Both the position numbers and the translations under genes were made by a program. Positions 30,795-42,681 of a DNA stretch of 64,000 nt are shown here, in pieces. The notes below the pieces were generated by a model. It was given only the letters and a program-made list of their open reading frames with translations, was not told the DNA's origin and ran no database searches. Source of the DNA: Oreohelix idahoensis (lineage: Eukaryota > Mollusca > Gastropoda > Stylommatophora > Oreohelicidae); NCBI GenBank assembly GCA_024509875.1, contig JAMPIV010008060.1, positions 124,001 to 188,000 of the forward strand. The letters run 5' to 3'. Each line of letters starts with the position of its first letter. Within the stretch, counting starts at the first letter, position 1.

Positions 30795-31924
30795 TTCTCT
30801 ACATATTCATTGGTTATACTATCCTCCTTTGTCCTTGTCATTCAATGATTAGCTAGTTATATTTTCCAGACTTTTGTACTTCAGTTAGGTCGTCTTGGTA
30901 CATGTGTTTTTTTTGCTAATTATATCTAGTTATTTTATTTCAAGGATCTGCCTGAAGCTTTGTGTTAGAATAATATAGGAACACAAACAGTAGAAACCAT
31001 ATGTTACAACACCTTCCCACAGAGAGCAAGAATCCAAAGAGCCTGGAAGACCCTGAACGCCAGCGACTGCTGCAGACAGCGCAGCCAGAATGACTGAAAT
31101 CCCAAGAAAAGAAAAGGAATGAATTATCATGACAGCGCAACTTAGAAAAACTTTTGTTTGAAAGAGTGCTTTGATTTTGCTATTTTAAAAAGAAAAAAAA
31201 GAAGTATTTTTTTTACACCTCAGGACTTAATAATTTATAATTACGTTATCATATTTATTTTAAGCAGTGAGGAAAAAAATCAAAATTGTATTTTTAAATC
31301 TCAAGCTTTAATAAATACTTAATTGATTTATCGTATTTATTATGTGCAACTTGTATTACAGTTTTCTGTTTAGAAAATGCATTTGTATTGGAAGTCCTTT
31401 TTCTTTTTTGAATACAACTATTTAATGTTGTCTTTTTATAAAACACAATTTCAAATGTATATGTTTGAGCCTACGTGCTTTCATAACGTTTATTTATGTT
31501 ATGTTTTAATTACAAAGTTAAAAACTGTAGTGCAGCTTGCATTAAATTTGTCATTTGAAAATTCAGCATTCATTAATTATGCAACAATTTGATAAGTTAA
31601 TCAGTTTGTACAGTTTTGGGAGAAGGCTTATTTTTTCCACAGCTTTTTAAGGATTATTTATATAGCTATTCTATTTCTGGATCTGAAAGTTGTTATAATT
31701 TAGTTCCTTAATTGATTTGTAGTCTTCCAGTCAGATATGCAACCCCCATCTAAATAGCTCACTAGTCACGTTACTTCTGTTACATTCGGTCGTTTGAGAT
31801 TGCTTTACAGATGAGCAAGAGCTGGCCAAGACATTTTTTGCCGAGGCATCTAAATATAACATGAGCAGACCGGAGGCGGAGAAAAAATTGGTTTTAGTTA
31901 ATTTTAAACAGTAAGTCTAAAGAA
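30790..31924. other. AT-rich sequence without recognised gene
   Basis: Scattered short frames only. Positions 31010-31100 are less AT-rich (CCTGGAAGACCCTGAACGCC) but have no splice-supported open frame with a known motif. Confidence 0.5.
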
Positions 31925-32185
31925 ACAAGAAAAACCATTTTAAAATGGTGGAACAAGAGATGAGAAGATGGCATTGGAAAGGACATATTAAGAAAACCTG
32001 TTAATAGCATAACAAGACAGTCCCTTGATCTGGAATTCTTAAGGTTACAGAAGCAGAGATAGGCACATGAAGAGGACTGGAGAAAGAAATGAAAATGATA
32101 GGAAGATATGGGAAAAAATAGAGCTGATGGCACAAGACATGAGGTTTGTTGTCGGCCTGTACTCTGTGGGGAGTTAGATTGATGA
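31925..32185 (+). mobile_element. RTE-type LINE (family B) tail fragment
   Basis: Parallel to 63345-63605: ACAAGAGATGAGAAGATGGC, AGAAAACCTGTTAATAGCAT, AACAAGACAGTCC and GAGCTGATGGCACAAGACATG, ending GATTGATGAA. It is diverged and 5'-truncated. Confidence 0.6.
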
Positions 32186-32366
32186 AACAATAACAGTCTG
32201 AGGAAGCAGAAAAATCATTAGCTTGACTTACTCCCGTTTAAGAACTTCTTCAATGTCCAGTATGGATATGTTATACAGCCTAGTCAGCCTCTTCTATGGT
32301 TCATTTCATTGTAACATCGATCATCAAATATGTTAGTCAGATAAAATAATATACATTTTATTTATG

Positions 32367-32490
32367 AAACTCATGCTTGTCATCAAATAATTACTACTTA
32401 CATGAGATGCTGTTCGGCCATTTCTTAATTGCCACACATGTTTACCACAAATTTATAGCTGTATGAGTGTGACATATATGTTACAGTTTT
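32367..32490 (+). repeat. Direct repeat, copy 1 (partner 32958-33081)
   Basis: About 124 bp starting AACTCATGCTTGTCATCAAA and ending TGACATATATGTTACAGTTT matches 32958-33081 with few differences. The copies are 591 bp apart in the same orientation. The 467 bp between them includes GATTCACATCAACCGGAGGA-type short duplications and no identified gene. This could be an LTR-like pair of a small element or a local duplication. Confidence 0.8.
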
Positions 32491-32957
32491 TTGGGTAATA
32501 TCGGAATGAAGTTCGCCAAACGCTCAGCACTGAATATGGGTATTTTAGAGTTATCTCCCTTTACAATTTCCTGTACTGGGCATTTGCAACTATACTGTAA
32601 CCCTCGGCTCAAAGTCGTCACATCAACCAGAGGATTCACATCAACCGGAGGATTCAATAAAGTTAAAACACTTCGGCTCGGCATATTGACCTATGTGGCA
32701 GAAACATTTTGTGTACGCCATCAGCATCAAGCTTTAAAACAAAAATTTTCTTTTCCAAATTTTGTTTTTGCACCCTAAATAGTATGACACTTCATAATTA
32801 TAATCGATACTTGTACACTACGATTCATGTCCAGGAAACCCTTCTAAAGGCAGGAAGAGAAGTAACTGCAAGTGAATATTCTGTGCTGAGCAATCAGCGA
32901 ACGTCATTCTGATATTACCGTTTTTTTAAATTATCTCTCATGTCACACACAGGCTTG

Positions 32958-33081
32958 GAACTCATGCTTGTCATCAAATAATTACCACTTACATGAGATG
33001 CTGTTTGGCCATTTTTTAATTGCCACACATTTTTACCACAAATTTATAGCTGTATGAGTGTGACATATATGTTATAATTTT
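32958..33081 (+). repeat. Direct repeat, copy 2
   Basis: Second copy of the 124-bp repeat at 32367. Followed shortly by a poly-G tract. Confidence 0.8.
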
Positions 33082-33137
33082 TAAATATTTATCTCACATG
33101 TCACATACAGGTCTGGAACCTTTTATCTGAAATCTTC

Positions 33138-33166
33138 GGGGGGGGGGGGGGGGGGGGGGGGGGGGT

Positions 33167-33212
<46 letters not shown>
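33138..33212. repeat. 75-bp poly-G tract with a single T
   Basis: All positions are G except T at 33166. A run of this length is rare in animal DNA and can form stacked G-quadruplexes. Its length may also be an assembly or polishing artefact. Confidence 0.9.
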
Positions 33213-33215
<3 letters not shown>

Positions 33216-33250
33216 CTTTGTTTTGGAAACTGGTTTTTTTCAGTTTTCAT

Positions 33251-36064
33251 CTTCTTCTTCTTTGATCCCTAGCCGCCGACCGCCAAAGCAGTCAGTGGCC
33301 ATCACGCCTGGTGGCGTCTTGTAGGGCAACAACAAATTAATTCCACTTTGCTCGGTCGGTGGCCATCCTTCGTACAGTGCCCTAACTCTGGTTCATTCTT
33401 TGCATCTCACCCTCCACAGTCTTCCGCAAGTTGTTTTTGATCGGCCTCTCTTTCGTTTTCCTTCAGGGGTCCATTGCATAGCTATTCTTGTGATGGCATC
33501 GGGGTCTCTTCTGAGGACATGGCTAACCCAGCTCCAGCATCTGCCAGCTATGATGGTGTGCATGTCCTCTTGCTTGCTTCGAGTAAGCAGATCTTGGTTG
33601 GTGATGGTATTCGGCCAAAAGATTTGGAGAATTTTTCTAAGGCATGTGTGAAAAGAGGACAATTTTGTCATTTCCTTCTCTGTAACTCTCCAGCATTCCG
33701 CACCGTAGAGAAGCACAGAAAGCACACAGCTGTGATAAAATCTTAATTTTGTGCTTGTGCTGTACAGAGAGGACTTCCAGATGTTGTTTAGACTAAAAAA
33801 GGCTGTTCTTGCTTTGTTCATTCTGTTGTTGATGTCTTTGCTTGCTCCGTCATCTGGTGTTGCTATGCATCCTAGGTATGTGAAGGTATCTGTCTGTTCC
33901 CGTTGCTGATTCCTTACTGATATGGGCTCAGGGTTGCTCACATTGATCTACACATCTGTTTTTTCTAAATCCTGCTTGTTCTTTCCTCAGTTTGTGGTCT
34001 ACTGCTTTTGAAATTCTCTGTATAATAATCCTGCCTGGTATTTTGCTGGGAACTGAGAGAAGAGTTATTCCTCTCCAATTATTGCAGTCTTCAAGATCTC
34101 CCTTCTTGGGCAATTTGACAATTATTCCTTTGTTCCACTCTGTTGGTGTTGTCCCTGTTTTCCAGACTTGTGCAAACAGTGGTTCTAATAGTTCTGCTGC
34201 TAGCTCAGGGTCTGTCTTAAATAGCTCTGCATTTAGGTTATCATGGCCAGGAGCTTTTCCATTCTTTAACCCTTTGATTGCTGTGATGATTTCTTCTTTT
34301 CGTGGAATGTCTGTATTTACATCTAGATTGTTTTCAGCCTCAGGAACATTCAATTGTGTCTCTGATGGATCCTTGTTCAGAGTTTCTCTGAAATGCTCTG
34401 CCCATCTTGTTTCCTTTCCCTCTGCTGTCGTGATGAGATTTCCTTGCTTATCTCTTACTAATGTAATATTGTTTGCACCTCATTTCCCGCTGATGATTTT
34501 AGTTATTTTGTATACTGTGCTTTGTTCATTTCTCAGTGCTGCCTCTTCTGCCTGTCTTGCAAGATCGTCTAGGAAATTCCTTTTGTTGGCTCAGGTTTGG
34601 CGTTTGACTTTCTTGTCCAGCTGACTGTACTGTTCGCTATATAGTTGCTTTAACCTGGGGGACTTCGCTTCTGTTTTCTTTCTTTTCATTTCCTTTCTCA
34701 TCGTTATGGTGTTTAATGTTTCTGGTGTTACCCGTCTTGCTTCTTCCTTTCCTGGAATCCCAAGCATGATTTGTTGCTTTCCTTGTAAATTGTTGAAATG
34801 GTGTTGAATTTCTGGTCTATATCATCAGTCAATGTCTTTTCCTGACTTTTGGCAAATTGATATCGCTTCTTTATATCAGCCACAAAAGCTTTTCTTGTAA
34901 GGGGGTCCTTCAATTTGCTGATGTCAAACCTTTTCTGTGTAGTTACAGTTGGTCCAGCCGTTCTTAGTTTCACTTTCAGTTTTGCTACTACTAAATGGTG
35001 ATCATTTCCCACATCCACACCTCTTCTTACCTTCACATCTTGTAATGCATGTCTCCATCTACCATTAATCATAATGTAGTCTATCTGGTTTCTGTCCCGG
35101 CCATTTGGTGATTCCCGTGTTAATTTGTGAATTTCTTTGTGTGGGAAAAGTGTTCCTCCAATGACCAGGTTGTTAATGCTACAGACACTTGTTAATTTAT
35201 CGCCATTTCATTTGCGGTTCCGCTGCCACATTTCACCATTACTCTTTCATTATATGTATTGTGTGTTCTAACTTTCGCATTGAGGTCTCCCATTACTACA
35301 ATAAGATCATATCTAGGTGTGTCTTTCATTTCTTTCTGCAGTTATTGATAAGAATTGATCCATGACCTCATCGCTGTCGTTCATTGGTGCATAGCATTGT
35401 ATTATTGTAGTGTTGGTGAATATCTCTCTCAATCTTATTCTTATCAGTCTGCTGTTGATGGGTTTCCATTCCAGTAATGTCCTTTCTATTCCTGTTTGTA
35501 GAATAATGGCTACACCTTCATTGTGCTGTCCATCCTCTCTTCCAGAGTAAAGTACTGTTTCTCCTGTTGCTGTTTTAACTTTTCCTGCCCCTGTCCATCT
35601 GCTCTCGCTTATCCCTAGAATGTGTAATCTATAGTTTCTCATTTCTGCTTTGACCTGTTTTAGTTTACCCATCTCGATCATTGTCCTGACATTCCAAAAT
35701 CCTATTCTTGTTTCACGTTTTGTGGTCAGGACGTCCGTTTTCGTGTCAGTGGTTTCCTTTCGGCTTTCACCGCTGACAGTCTTTGAGTCTCAGACTCCGG
35801 ATGTCCGTCCCACAGCAAAGTTTGTTCATTTGTTGTCGTTTCCATAACTTCATTTCTGTTTACATAGACAGGGGTGTCAGCCCTATGCTAAAACCCCCAA
35901 CCTGGAGGACCAGGGTGTCTGCTTTAGTCTGACCCCTGCCCGCGCAAACCTGTCCAGCTTGGTAGAACCTTCCAGGAGTAAAACTCCAGCTGGCATAGCT
36001 CTGGGGGTAATCAGGGTACGCAAGCCGCCACACCTCGACAAGGTATTGACACCGGTGATGGCAG
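33251..36064 (-). mobile_element. RTE-type LINE, copy 2, internally deleted
   Basis: The 12-bp flanks TTCAGTTTTCAT at 33239-33250 and 36065-36076 are target-site duplications. The minus-strand 5' end CTGCCATCAC and 3' end GATCAAAGAAGAAGAAG show that both termini are present. The length is 2814 bp against 3322 bp for copy 1. About 465 bp covering the reverse transcriptase core are missing at 33944-33946. Endonuclease (35681-34728) and C-terminal (33941-33393) frames remain in pieces. Confidence 0.92.
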
Positions 36065-36076
36065 TTCAGTTTTCAT

Positions 36077-36874
36077 ATGTCGCCCAAATTGTGTTTGAAA
36101 AGTAGCCAAAATGGCCCAAGTTGTTCTTCTTACACTCTCAGACGTATACTTGAGTGTTTTCAAAGAAAGCAGTAGTCAATTTGAGGCTATTTGAATCTCC
36201 GTAGAGCTTTTCCACGAAAGGCACTGGTGTCGGCCATATACATAAAACCAAATTGGGTTCAAATACTAGCTTAAAATAGTAATAAATCACCCAAATAGTG
36301 ATAAAAAGGTAGTCCAAAGAAAGTGTCAATTTTCAAAGCATTTTGATTTTGAGGTGTTCAGATAAAAGGTTATAGACCTGTATTACAAGGCTCATCATGT
36401 AGACAAAATGGCATCATTATTTATATTTACTTTGTAAATTTCATGTCTTATTTTAAAGGAAGCGGTATTAAACGGTGCATTTTGTGCACACAAATCTCAT
36501 TAACCCATCTGCATTGTGACTAAGTGTCTCTTCATGATTGTGATATTTATGAGAATTGGTTGTTAATGCCACAGTTTGAAATGCATTTCCCCGCTAACAT
36601 TAACCCATTGGGGAGATCTTTGTGTTACGTATGTGGATCAGACTATTTATGTGACTTGACCTCTGCCAGGATAGCTTTTGCATTATAAGCTTTTTTTCCC
36701 TTTTTCTTTTATTGTTTTTTTTTATTTTTAGGGAGAGTAGACTTTTTTCTGGAGGCTCTGAGGCAGCTGAATTGGGAGAAGTATGAAACATGAAAAAAAA
36801 ATTTAGTATAAAGATCTTCTGCAGATGAATCATAATTTTCCTTTTTGCTGCAAATGTAACTCAACAGCAGCTTG
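36077..36874. other. AT-rich sequence without recognised gene
   Basis: Positions 36340-36380 (TTCAGATAAAAGGTTATAGACCTG) are the reverse complement of 33105-33135, so poly-G and RTE copy 2 lie between short inverted repeats. No coding motif was seen. Confidence 0.5.
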
Positions 36875-36904
36875 CCCCGCCCCCCCCCCCCCCCCCCCCC
36901 CCCC
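36875..36904. repeat. Poly-C tract
   Basis: CCCCG followed by 25 C residues, directly upstream of a repeat X copy. Shorter C runs also occur near 6905, 55290 and 58450. Confidence 0.9.
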
Positions 36905-37160
36905 TACCTGTGCAAAGCATTCACATGCTCTTGCAGCAGTGGTTTCTACTATAGCAGTTTGTTGTACATGATAAGGTTGCCAGCTACATGCACAACCTCA
37001 GTTTAGTTGCCTTGTATGACAGGCCTGAGGTTGCAGTTGTCCTATTCTTTCTGTGTCGCTTCATAGACCCCTGGAAATTAAACGGGGCCAAAAAGGAAAC
37101 AGCACTTCTGGTTTTTTTCCCATTTGAATGTGATGAATAGCTTTGTGCACATAGGCATGG
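36905..37160 (+). repeat. Dispersed repeat X, copy 2
   Basis: GCATTCACATGCTCTTGCAG, AGTGGTTTCTAC, AGCAGTTTGTTGTACATGAT and AAGGTTGCCAGC, then TTGCCTTGTATGACAGGCCTGAGG, follow the same order as at 55130-55270. Confidence 0.65.
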
Positions 37161-37384
37161 CATTAAAAATAAATCACAGGTTGCAGTTGTGTATGTGTGT
37201 ATATATATATACCCCGGTATTTTAAATAAATATCTCAAAATAGAATAATACGTTCACTATATATTAAAAACGGTAGTGGATAATATGGTCCACTTGCAGT
37301 TCGGCAAATGTGACGCACTTTTGTATCCGCTACTCAGGCAAGTTTAATTAAAACATGACTCAAACAGGCACATCTAAAGTCTTA

Positions 37385-37681
37385 TAAATTGATTGGGCCG
37401 CGCTGGTCTAATGGCTTCGGCTGTTTGTACTATAAACCGAGGTTGTTCATGGTTCAAACCCGGGCGTCGGCGTTTGAAGAAATGTTTACGGCCGTAAATT
37501 TGACTGAATAGCCTGAACGGCTCCTGTGATAAACCCTCTGTGGATGGGAAGGAGCGAAGCTCCTGACCGGGTTGGAAGGAAAGTCCTCAGGTTCCCCAGC
37601 CTCGCAATGACATGTCATTGGGCCGAAGGGCTGAAAGCCCAAGTGCCGCTGGTTAAGAAAAAAAAAAAAAAAAAAAAAAAT
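37385..37681 (+). mobile_element. tRNA-derived SINE with poly(A), inserted in the Gypsy protease
   Basis: GCTGGTCTAATGGCTTCGGC (A-box) and GGTTCAAACCC (B-box) are spaced as in tRNA-derived SINEs. The body runs to GGTTAAG and about 22 A residues. AGTCTTA flanks both sides (37378-37384 and 37682-37688), extending to 10 bp with one mismatch, and is the likely target duplication. It cuts the Gypsy protease just after its DTGC catalytic motif. Confidence 0.8.
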
Positions 37682-38032
37682 AGTCTTACAACCGGTATCC
37701 CTTAAAACCCACACTGGCTTCGCACCTATGAAGCTGGGATGAAAATAGAACGTACCATTTTCATGTACAGCAGACAAACATGGCAACTCAAGACCACTTT
37801 GTAAAATGGGTCTGCCATTAGGATAAAACAACAGGCGACATCCATCGTATGTCTCATCATGGAATGTATTACATGTGAATGCTGAGTTTGCATTCTCAGC
37901 ACTTTGTGAACCATGTTCATCAGTATGCAAATTAACATAAGCGTTAAGAGTGTCCGTGATTGTTAACGTGGCGGCAGTCTTTTTGCACATCATTTTCAAC
38001 ATTGTTGCAATTAGTCGCACGCACATTTGCAT
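37682..38032 (-). pseudogene. Gypsy-type retrotransposon, gag-pol junction with retropepsin start
   Basis: The minus-strand frame ends VWVLRDTGCKT at 37682-37714. The DTG triad begins an aspartic protease in the LRDTGC context common in invertebrate and fish Gypsy elements. Upstream residues include GRPILQSGLELPCLSA without a clear zinc knuckle. The protease is cut immediately after DTGC by the SINE. Further downstream sequence (below 37378) is too degenerate to follow. Confidence 0.6.
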
Positions 38033-38149
38033 GTTAATTGTGTGTCATATGTGGACAGTCATTACATAGATGATTTACAGCATTATATGTGTATCATCGT
38101 GATGTTAAAGATTTTGCCCCTGTAGGACTTCTCTGAGGAGTGTTGATCT

Positions 38150-38471
38150 AGTCAGTTCCATTAGATGGACCATTGTCACAAAATAGTGGCATGTAACCAC
38201 GAACCACAGATATGACTACCTGCATTCAGTTTTTGCCAATCTCTATGTGGTGAATGCTGTCTGAGGAAATTGTATCTACCCTTCTGAGAACCCCTGGAAA
38301 TTCGCACAAGACCTATGGATGCAGTATCCTCACATACTGGCAAAGCTTCAGCAAAAGACTGTCTACTTACTTCCTTCTCAGGATGTGCTGTCATGAAATT
38401 AAGCCCAAGTTCCTGCATGTTGTCAAGCCTTTTCAGTTGACATTCTTGTAGAAAAGCCACCAGATCTGGAC
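38150..38471 (-). pseudogene. Gypsy gag, distal part
   Basis: The minus strand reads AFLQECQLKRLDNMQELGLN followed by FMTAHPEK, the distal helix of a SCAN-like gag domain (pattern L..FL.ER.P..L.EM...A..Y...H). It continues the frame found above the RTE insertion, DLMLRDKVLSSCSPDL at about 41795-41750. The RTE copy therefore inserted into gag. Confidence 0.65.
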
Positions 38472-41400
38472 TTCTTCTTCTTTGATCCTTAGCCGTCGAC
38501 CGTCAAACCAGTCAGTGGCCATTACGCCTGGTGGCGTCTTGAAGGGCAACAACAAATTGATTCCACTTTGCTCGGTCGGCGGCCATCCTTCGTACAGTGC
38601 CCCAACTGTGGTTCATTCTTTGCATCTCAGTCCTCCGCCAAGTTGTTTTTGGTCGGCCTCTCTTTCATTTTCCTTCAGGGGTCCATAGCATAGCTGTTCT
38701 TGTGATGGCATCAGGGTCTCTTCTGAGGACATGGCTAACCCAGCTCCAGCGTCTGCCAGCTATGATGGTGTGCATGTCCTCTTGCTTGCTCCGAGTAAGC
38801 AGATCTTGGTTGGTGATGGTATTCGGCCAAAAGATTCGGAGAATTTTTCTTAGGCATGTTGTGTGAAAAGAGGACTATTTCGACATTTCCTTCTCTGTAA
38901 CTCTCCAGCTCTCCGCGCCATAGAGAAGCACAGAAAGCACACAGCTCTGATATAATCCTAATTTTGTGCTGTACTGAGAGGACTTCCAGATGTTGTTTAG
39001 ACTAAAAAAGGCTGTTCTTGCTTTGTTCATTCTGTTGTTGATGTCTTTGCTTGCTCTGCTGTCTGGCGTTACTATGCATCCTAGGTATGTGAAGGCATCT
39101 GTCTGTTCCAGTTGCTGATTCCTTACTGATATGGGCTCAGGGTTGCTCACATTGAGCGTCATGACCTCGTGTCTTCTCTAGGTTGATGTTCAAGCCCACC
39201 TGCTGGCTATACTTATTAAGTCTATCCGTTTTTTCCTGGATGTGTTGATGTGAATGTTCCAGATCTTCCAATGTAGAAAATGTAGTCCATCTTATTCCTC
39301 TTGGATTGTTCTCTGTTGTCTGGCGCATCACCCAGTCTATGACTGTTAAAAATAGAGTGGTTGATAAGGGGCATCCCTGTCGTACTCCTGTCTTCACTTC
39401 AAAGGTTAGGTTGCTCTGCCCAATGCTACACGTAAAGTTGGCATAAAGGCTTTTTATGATTGACACTATGCAGCTTGGAATTCCATAAGCCCTCAGTATT
39501 TTCCATAAACTGTCCCTATGTATACTGTCAAAAGCCTTTTCAAAATCAACGAAATTAATGTACATCTGTCTTTGCCATTCTGAGCACTGCTCTGTAATGT
39601 TCCTGAGGGTAAATATATGATCTACACAACTTCTGTTCTTTCTAAATCCTGCTTGTTCTTTCCTCAGTTTGTGGTCCACTGCTTTTGAGATTCTCTATAT
39701 AATTATCCTGCCTAGTATTTTGCTGGGAACTGAGAGAAGAGTTATTCCTCTCCAATTATTGCAGTCTGCAAGATCTCCCTTCTTGGGCAATTTGACAATT
39801 ATTCCTTTTCTCCACTCTGTTGGTGTTGTCCCTGTTTTCCAGACTTGTGCAAATAGTGGTTCTAATAGTTCTGCTGCCAGCTCTGGGTCTGTCTTAAATA
39901 GCTCTGCATTTAAGTTATCATGACCAGGAGCTTTTCCATTCTTTAACCCTTTGATTGCTGTGATGATTTCTTCTTTTCGTGGGATGTCTATTAACATCTA
40001 GATCATTTTCAGCCTCAGGAACATTCAATTGTGTCTCCGGTGGTTCCCCATTCAGAGTCTCTCTGAAATGCTCTGCCCATCCTGTCTCCTGTCCCTCTAC
40101 TGCCATGATGAGACCTCCGTGCCTATCTCTTACTAATGTAATATTGTTTGCACCTCGTTTTCCACTGATGATTTTAGTTATTTTGTATACTGTGCTTTGT
40201 TCATTTCTCAGTGCTGCCTCTTCTGCCTGTCTTGCAAGGTCATCCAGAAATGTCCTTTTGTTAGCACTGGTTTGACGTTTAACTTCCTTGTCCAGCTGAC
40301 TGTACTGTTCGCTATATAGTTGCTTTAACCTGGGGGACTTCGCTTCTGTTTTCTTTCTTTTCATTTCCTTTCTCATCGTTATGGTGTTTAATGTTTCTGG
40401 TGTTACCCAGTCTTGCTTCTTCCTTTCCTGGAATCCCAAGCATGACTTGCTGCTTTCCTTGTATATTGTTGAGATGGTGTTGAATCTCTGGTCAACATCA
40501 TCGGTCTCTGTTCTTTCCTGGCTTTTGATAATCTAATATCTTCTCGTTATGTCGACCACGAAAGCTTTTCTGGTGAGAGGATCCTTCAGTTTCGTGATGT
40601 TATATCTTTTCTGTTTGACTGCAACTGGTCCAGCAGCTCTGAGTTTCACTTTCAGTCTTGCTACTACTAGGTGATGATCACTTCCCACATCTGCGTTTCT
40701 TCTTACTTTCACGTCTTGTAGTGCATGTCTCCATCTGCCATTGATCATTATGTGATCTATCTGGTTTCTGTCTCGTCCGTTTGGTGATTCCCATGTTAAC
40801 TTGTGCACTTCCTTGTGTGGAAAAGTGTTCCTCCAATGACCAGGTTGTTAATACTGCAGAAGCTTATTAATTTGTCCCCATTCTCATTTGCTGTTTCACT
40901 GCCGCATTTCCCCATTACTCTTTCGTTATAATTATTGTGTGCTCCCACTTTCGCATTTAGGTCTCCCATTACTATAATGAGATCGTACCTGGGTGTAGTT
41001 TCCATTTCTTTTTGTACCTGTTGATAGAACTCATCCTTGATCTCTTCATCGCTGTCATTTGTTGGTGCATAACATTGTATAATTGTGGTGTTGGTGAACC
41101 TCCCTCTCAGTCTTGCTCTTATCAGTCTGTTGTTGATGGGTTTCCATTCCAGTAAAGACCTTTCCATTCCTTTCTTCAGGATAATGGCTACACCTTCGTT
41201 GTGCTGACCATCCTCTCTGCCAGAATAAAGTACTGTTTCCCCTGTAGCTGTTTTTATTCTCCCCTTAACTGTCCATCTGCTCTCGCTTATTCCCAGGATA
41301 TGTATCTTGTAGTTCCTCATCTCTGCTGTGATTTGTCTCAGCTTTCCTGCCTCATTCATAGTTCTGACGTTCCAAAAACCAATTCTGGTTTCGTGTTTTG

Positions 41401-41745
41401 CGGTCGGGGCATCCGTTTTCATGCCAGTGGCTTCCTTTCGGCTTTCACCACTGTCAGTCATACGAGCCTGAGACTCCGGATGTCAGTCCCGCAGCAAAGT
41501 TTTTCCATTTATTGTTGTTTCCGTAACGTGCGAATTTTTGTTACATAGACAGGGGTGTCAGCCCTGTGCTAAAACCCCCAACCTGGAGGACCAGAGTACC
41601 AGCTTTTGTCTGACCCCTACCCACGCAGACCAGTCCAGCTTGGTTGAACCTACCAGGAGTAAATCTCCCACTGGCATAGCTCTGGGGATTGTCAGGGTAC
41701 ACAAGCCGCCATATCGCTACAAGGTATAAGTACCATTGATGGCAG
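38472..41745 (-). mobile_element. RTE-type LINE, copy 3, full length but YADD-deleted
   Basis: The 10-bp flanks AGATCTGGAC at 38462-38471 and 41746-41755 are target-site duplications. The 5' end CTGCCATCAATGG is identical to that of copy 1. The endonuclease frame runs from 41461 to 40796 (TRIGFWNVRTM, HILGISESRWT, IVMGDLNAKVG) and shifts near 40800. The reverse transcriptase frame runs from 39679 (QAGFRKNRSCVDHIF, INFVDFEKAFDSI, GVRQGCPLSTTLF) but reads LEDLE-HSHQHIQ where copy 1 has nine extra residues including YADD. Confidence 0.93.
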
Positions 41746-41755
41746 AGATCTGGAC

Positions 41756-42681
41756 TGCACGAGGATAAAACCTTGTCCCTTAACATAAGGTCCATTAAAC
41801 CCTCAAAAGTGTGTGCTACTCATGACAGTCTATCCATCTGTTAAAGTATGTTTTGATGGATGAGATACTGAAATCCTTACCTGAGCCAGGCATAATCTGG
41901 TGGAATCTGGTTCGATAACCCTGTTCATTTAGATTGAACTTTTGTAAAAAAAAAAAGTTGTTTTAACTGTGTCCTAATTATTAAACGAGTTTGTTCATAC
42001 AAATTGAAAACAGTTTGTAAACTTTTCCCAGTGATGAGGTCTGACAGCAGCATACTCCATCTCTTAGGTATATTCAAGGCAGTTGCCTTTGTTTGAAGCC
42101 TTAAAAGAATAGAATCAATGTCATCACATGACTCATTAAAATTAGGTAAATGGAGCTTTGTAATCCGGGACGACAATTTAATCGCAGAAGTAGATCCATT
42201 TCCTTCCGAGATGCAGTGTCCTGTTTTATGCGTAATTTGTCTAACTGGATAATCCTGTCTGCATCTTTGTTTTCTTTCTGCAATTTTATTCTTAATTCCT
42301 CTTGTTCTCTTCGGTTTTTTAGTTTCTCCATTTCTTGTTTTTCTTGAATTTATAACTTCTCCACTTCAATCAATTTGTCTGCGTTGTCTTTCTCTTTCTG
42401 TATCTTTAATTTCTCCATTGCAATTAATTTGTCTGCAGCTTCATTCTCTTTCTGCATCTGTAATTTTAACTACTCATGCTTTAATTTTTGTTCTTCCTGC
42501 TTTAATTTTTCTTCCTCAAGCTTTAATTTTTCCATCTCAGTGTTTTCTCGTTCAAGCATCTCCAGACTTTTTAACTCTGTCTTTCGTATCTTTCAAGGAG
42601 TGATAGAGCAAACTTTTCCTATTCCTCTTCACTCTTGCCGCGACGCTGTCCTTGGGCAATAAAATCCTCCAGAGACATCAT
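41756..42681 (-). pseudogene. Gypsy gag, proximal part with coiled coil
   Basis: Starts at the ATG at 42681 (MMSLEDFIAQGQRRGKSEEE), passes several stops, then a long Lys/Glu-rich coiled coil (NADKLIEVEKL, EKLKNRREQEELRIKLQKEN). It then enters KLHLPNFNESCDDIDSILLR and MLLSDLITGKSLQTVF, the start of a SCAN-like gag core found in Gypsy elements. It continues beyond the RTE insertion at 38461. Confidence 0.7.

Noticed and set aside
37395..37470. Functional tRNA gene
   Set aside because: A and B boxes are present, but there is no closed acceptor stem and a poly(A)-ended body follows with flanking duplication, so it is a SINE.
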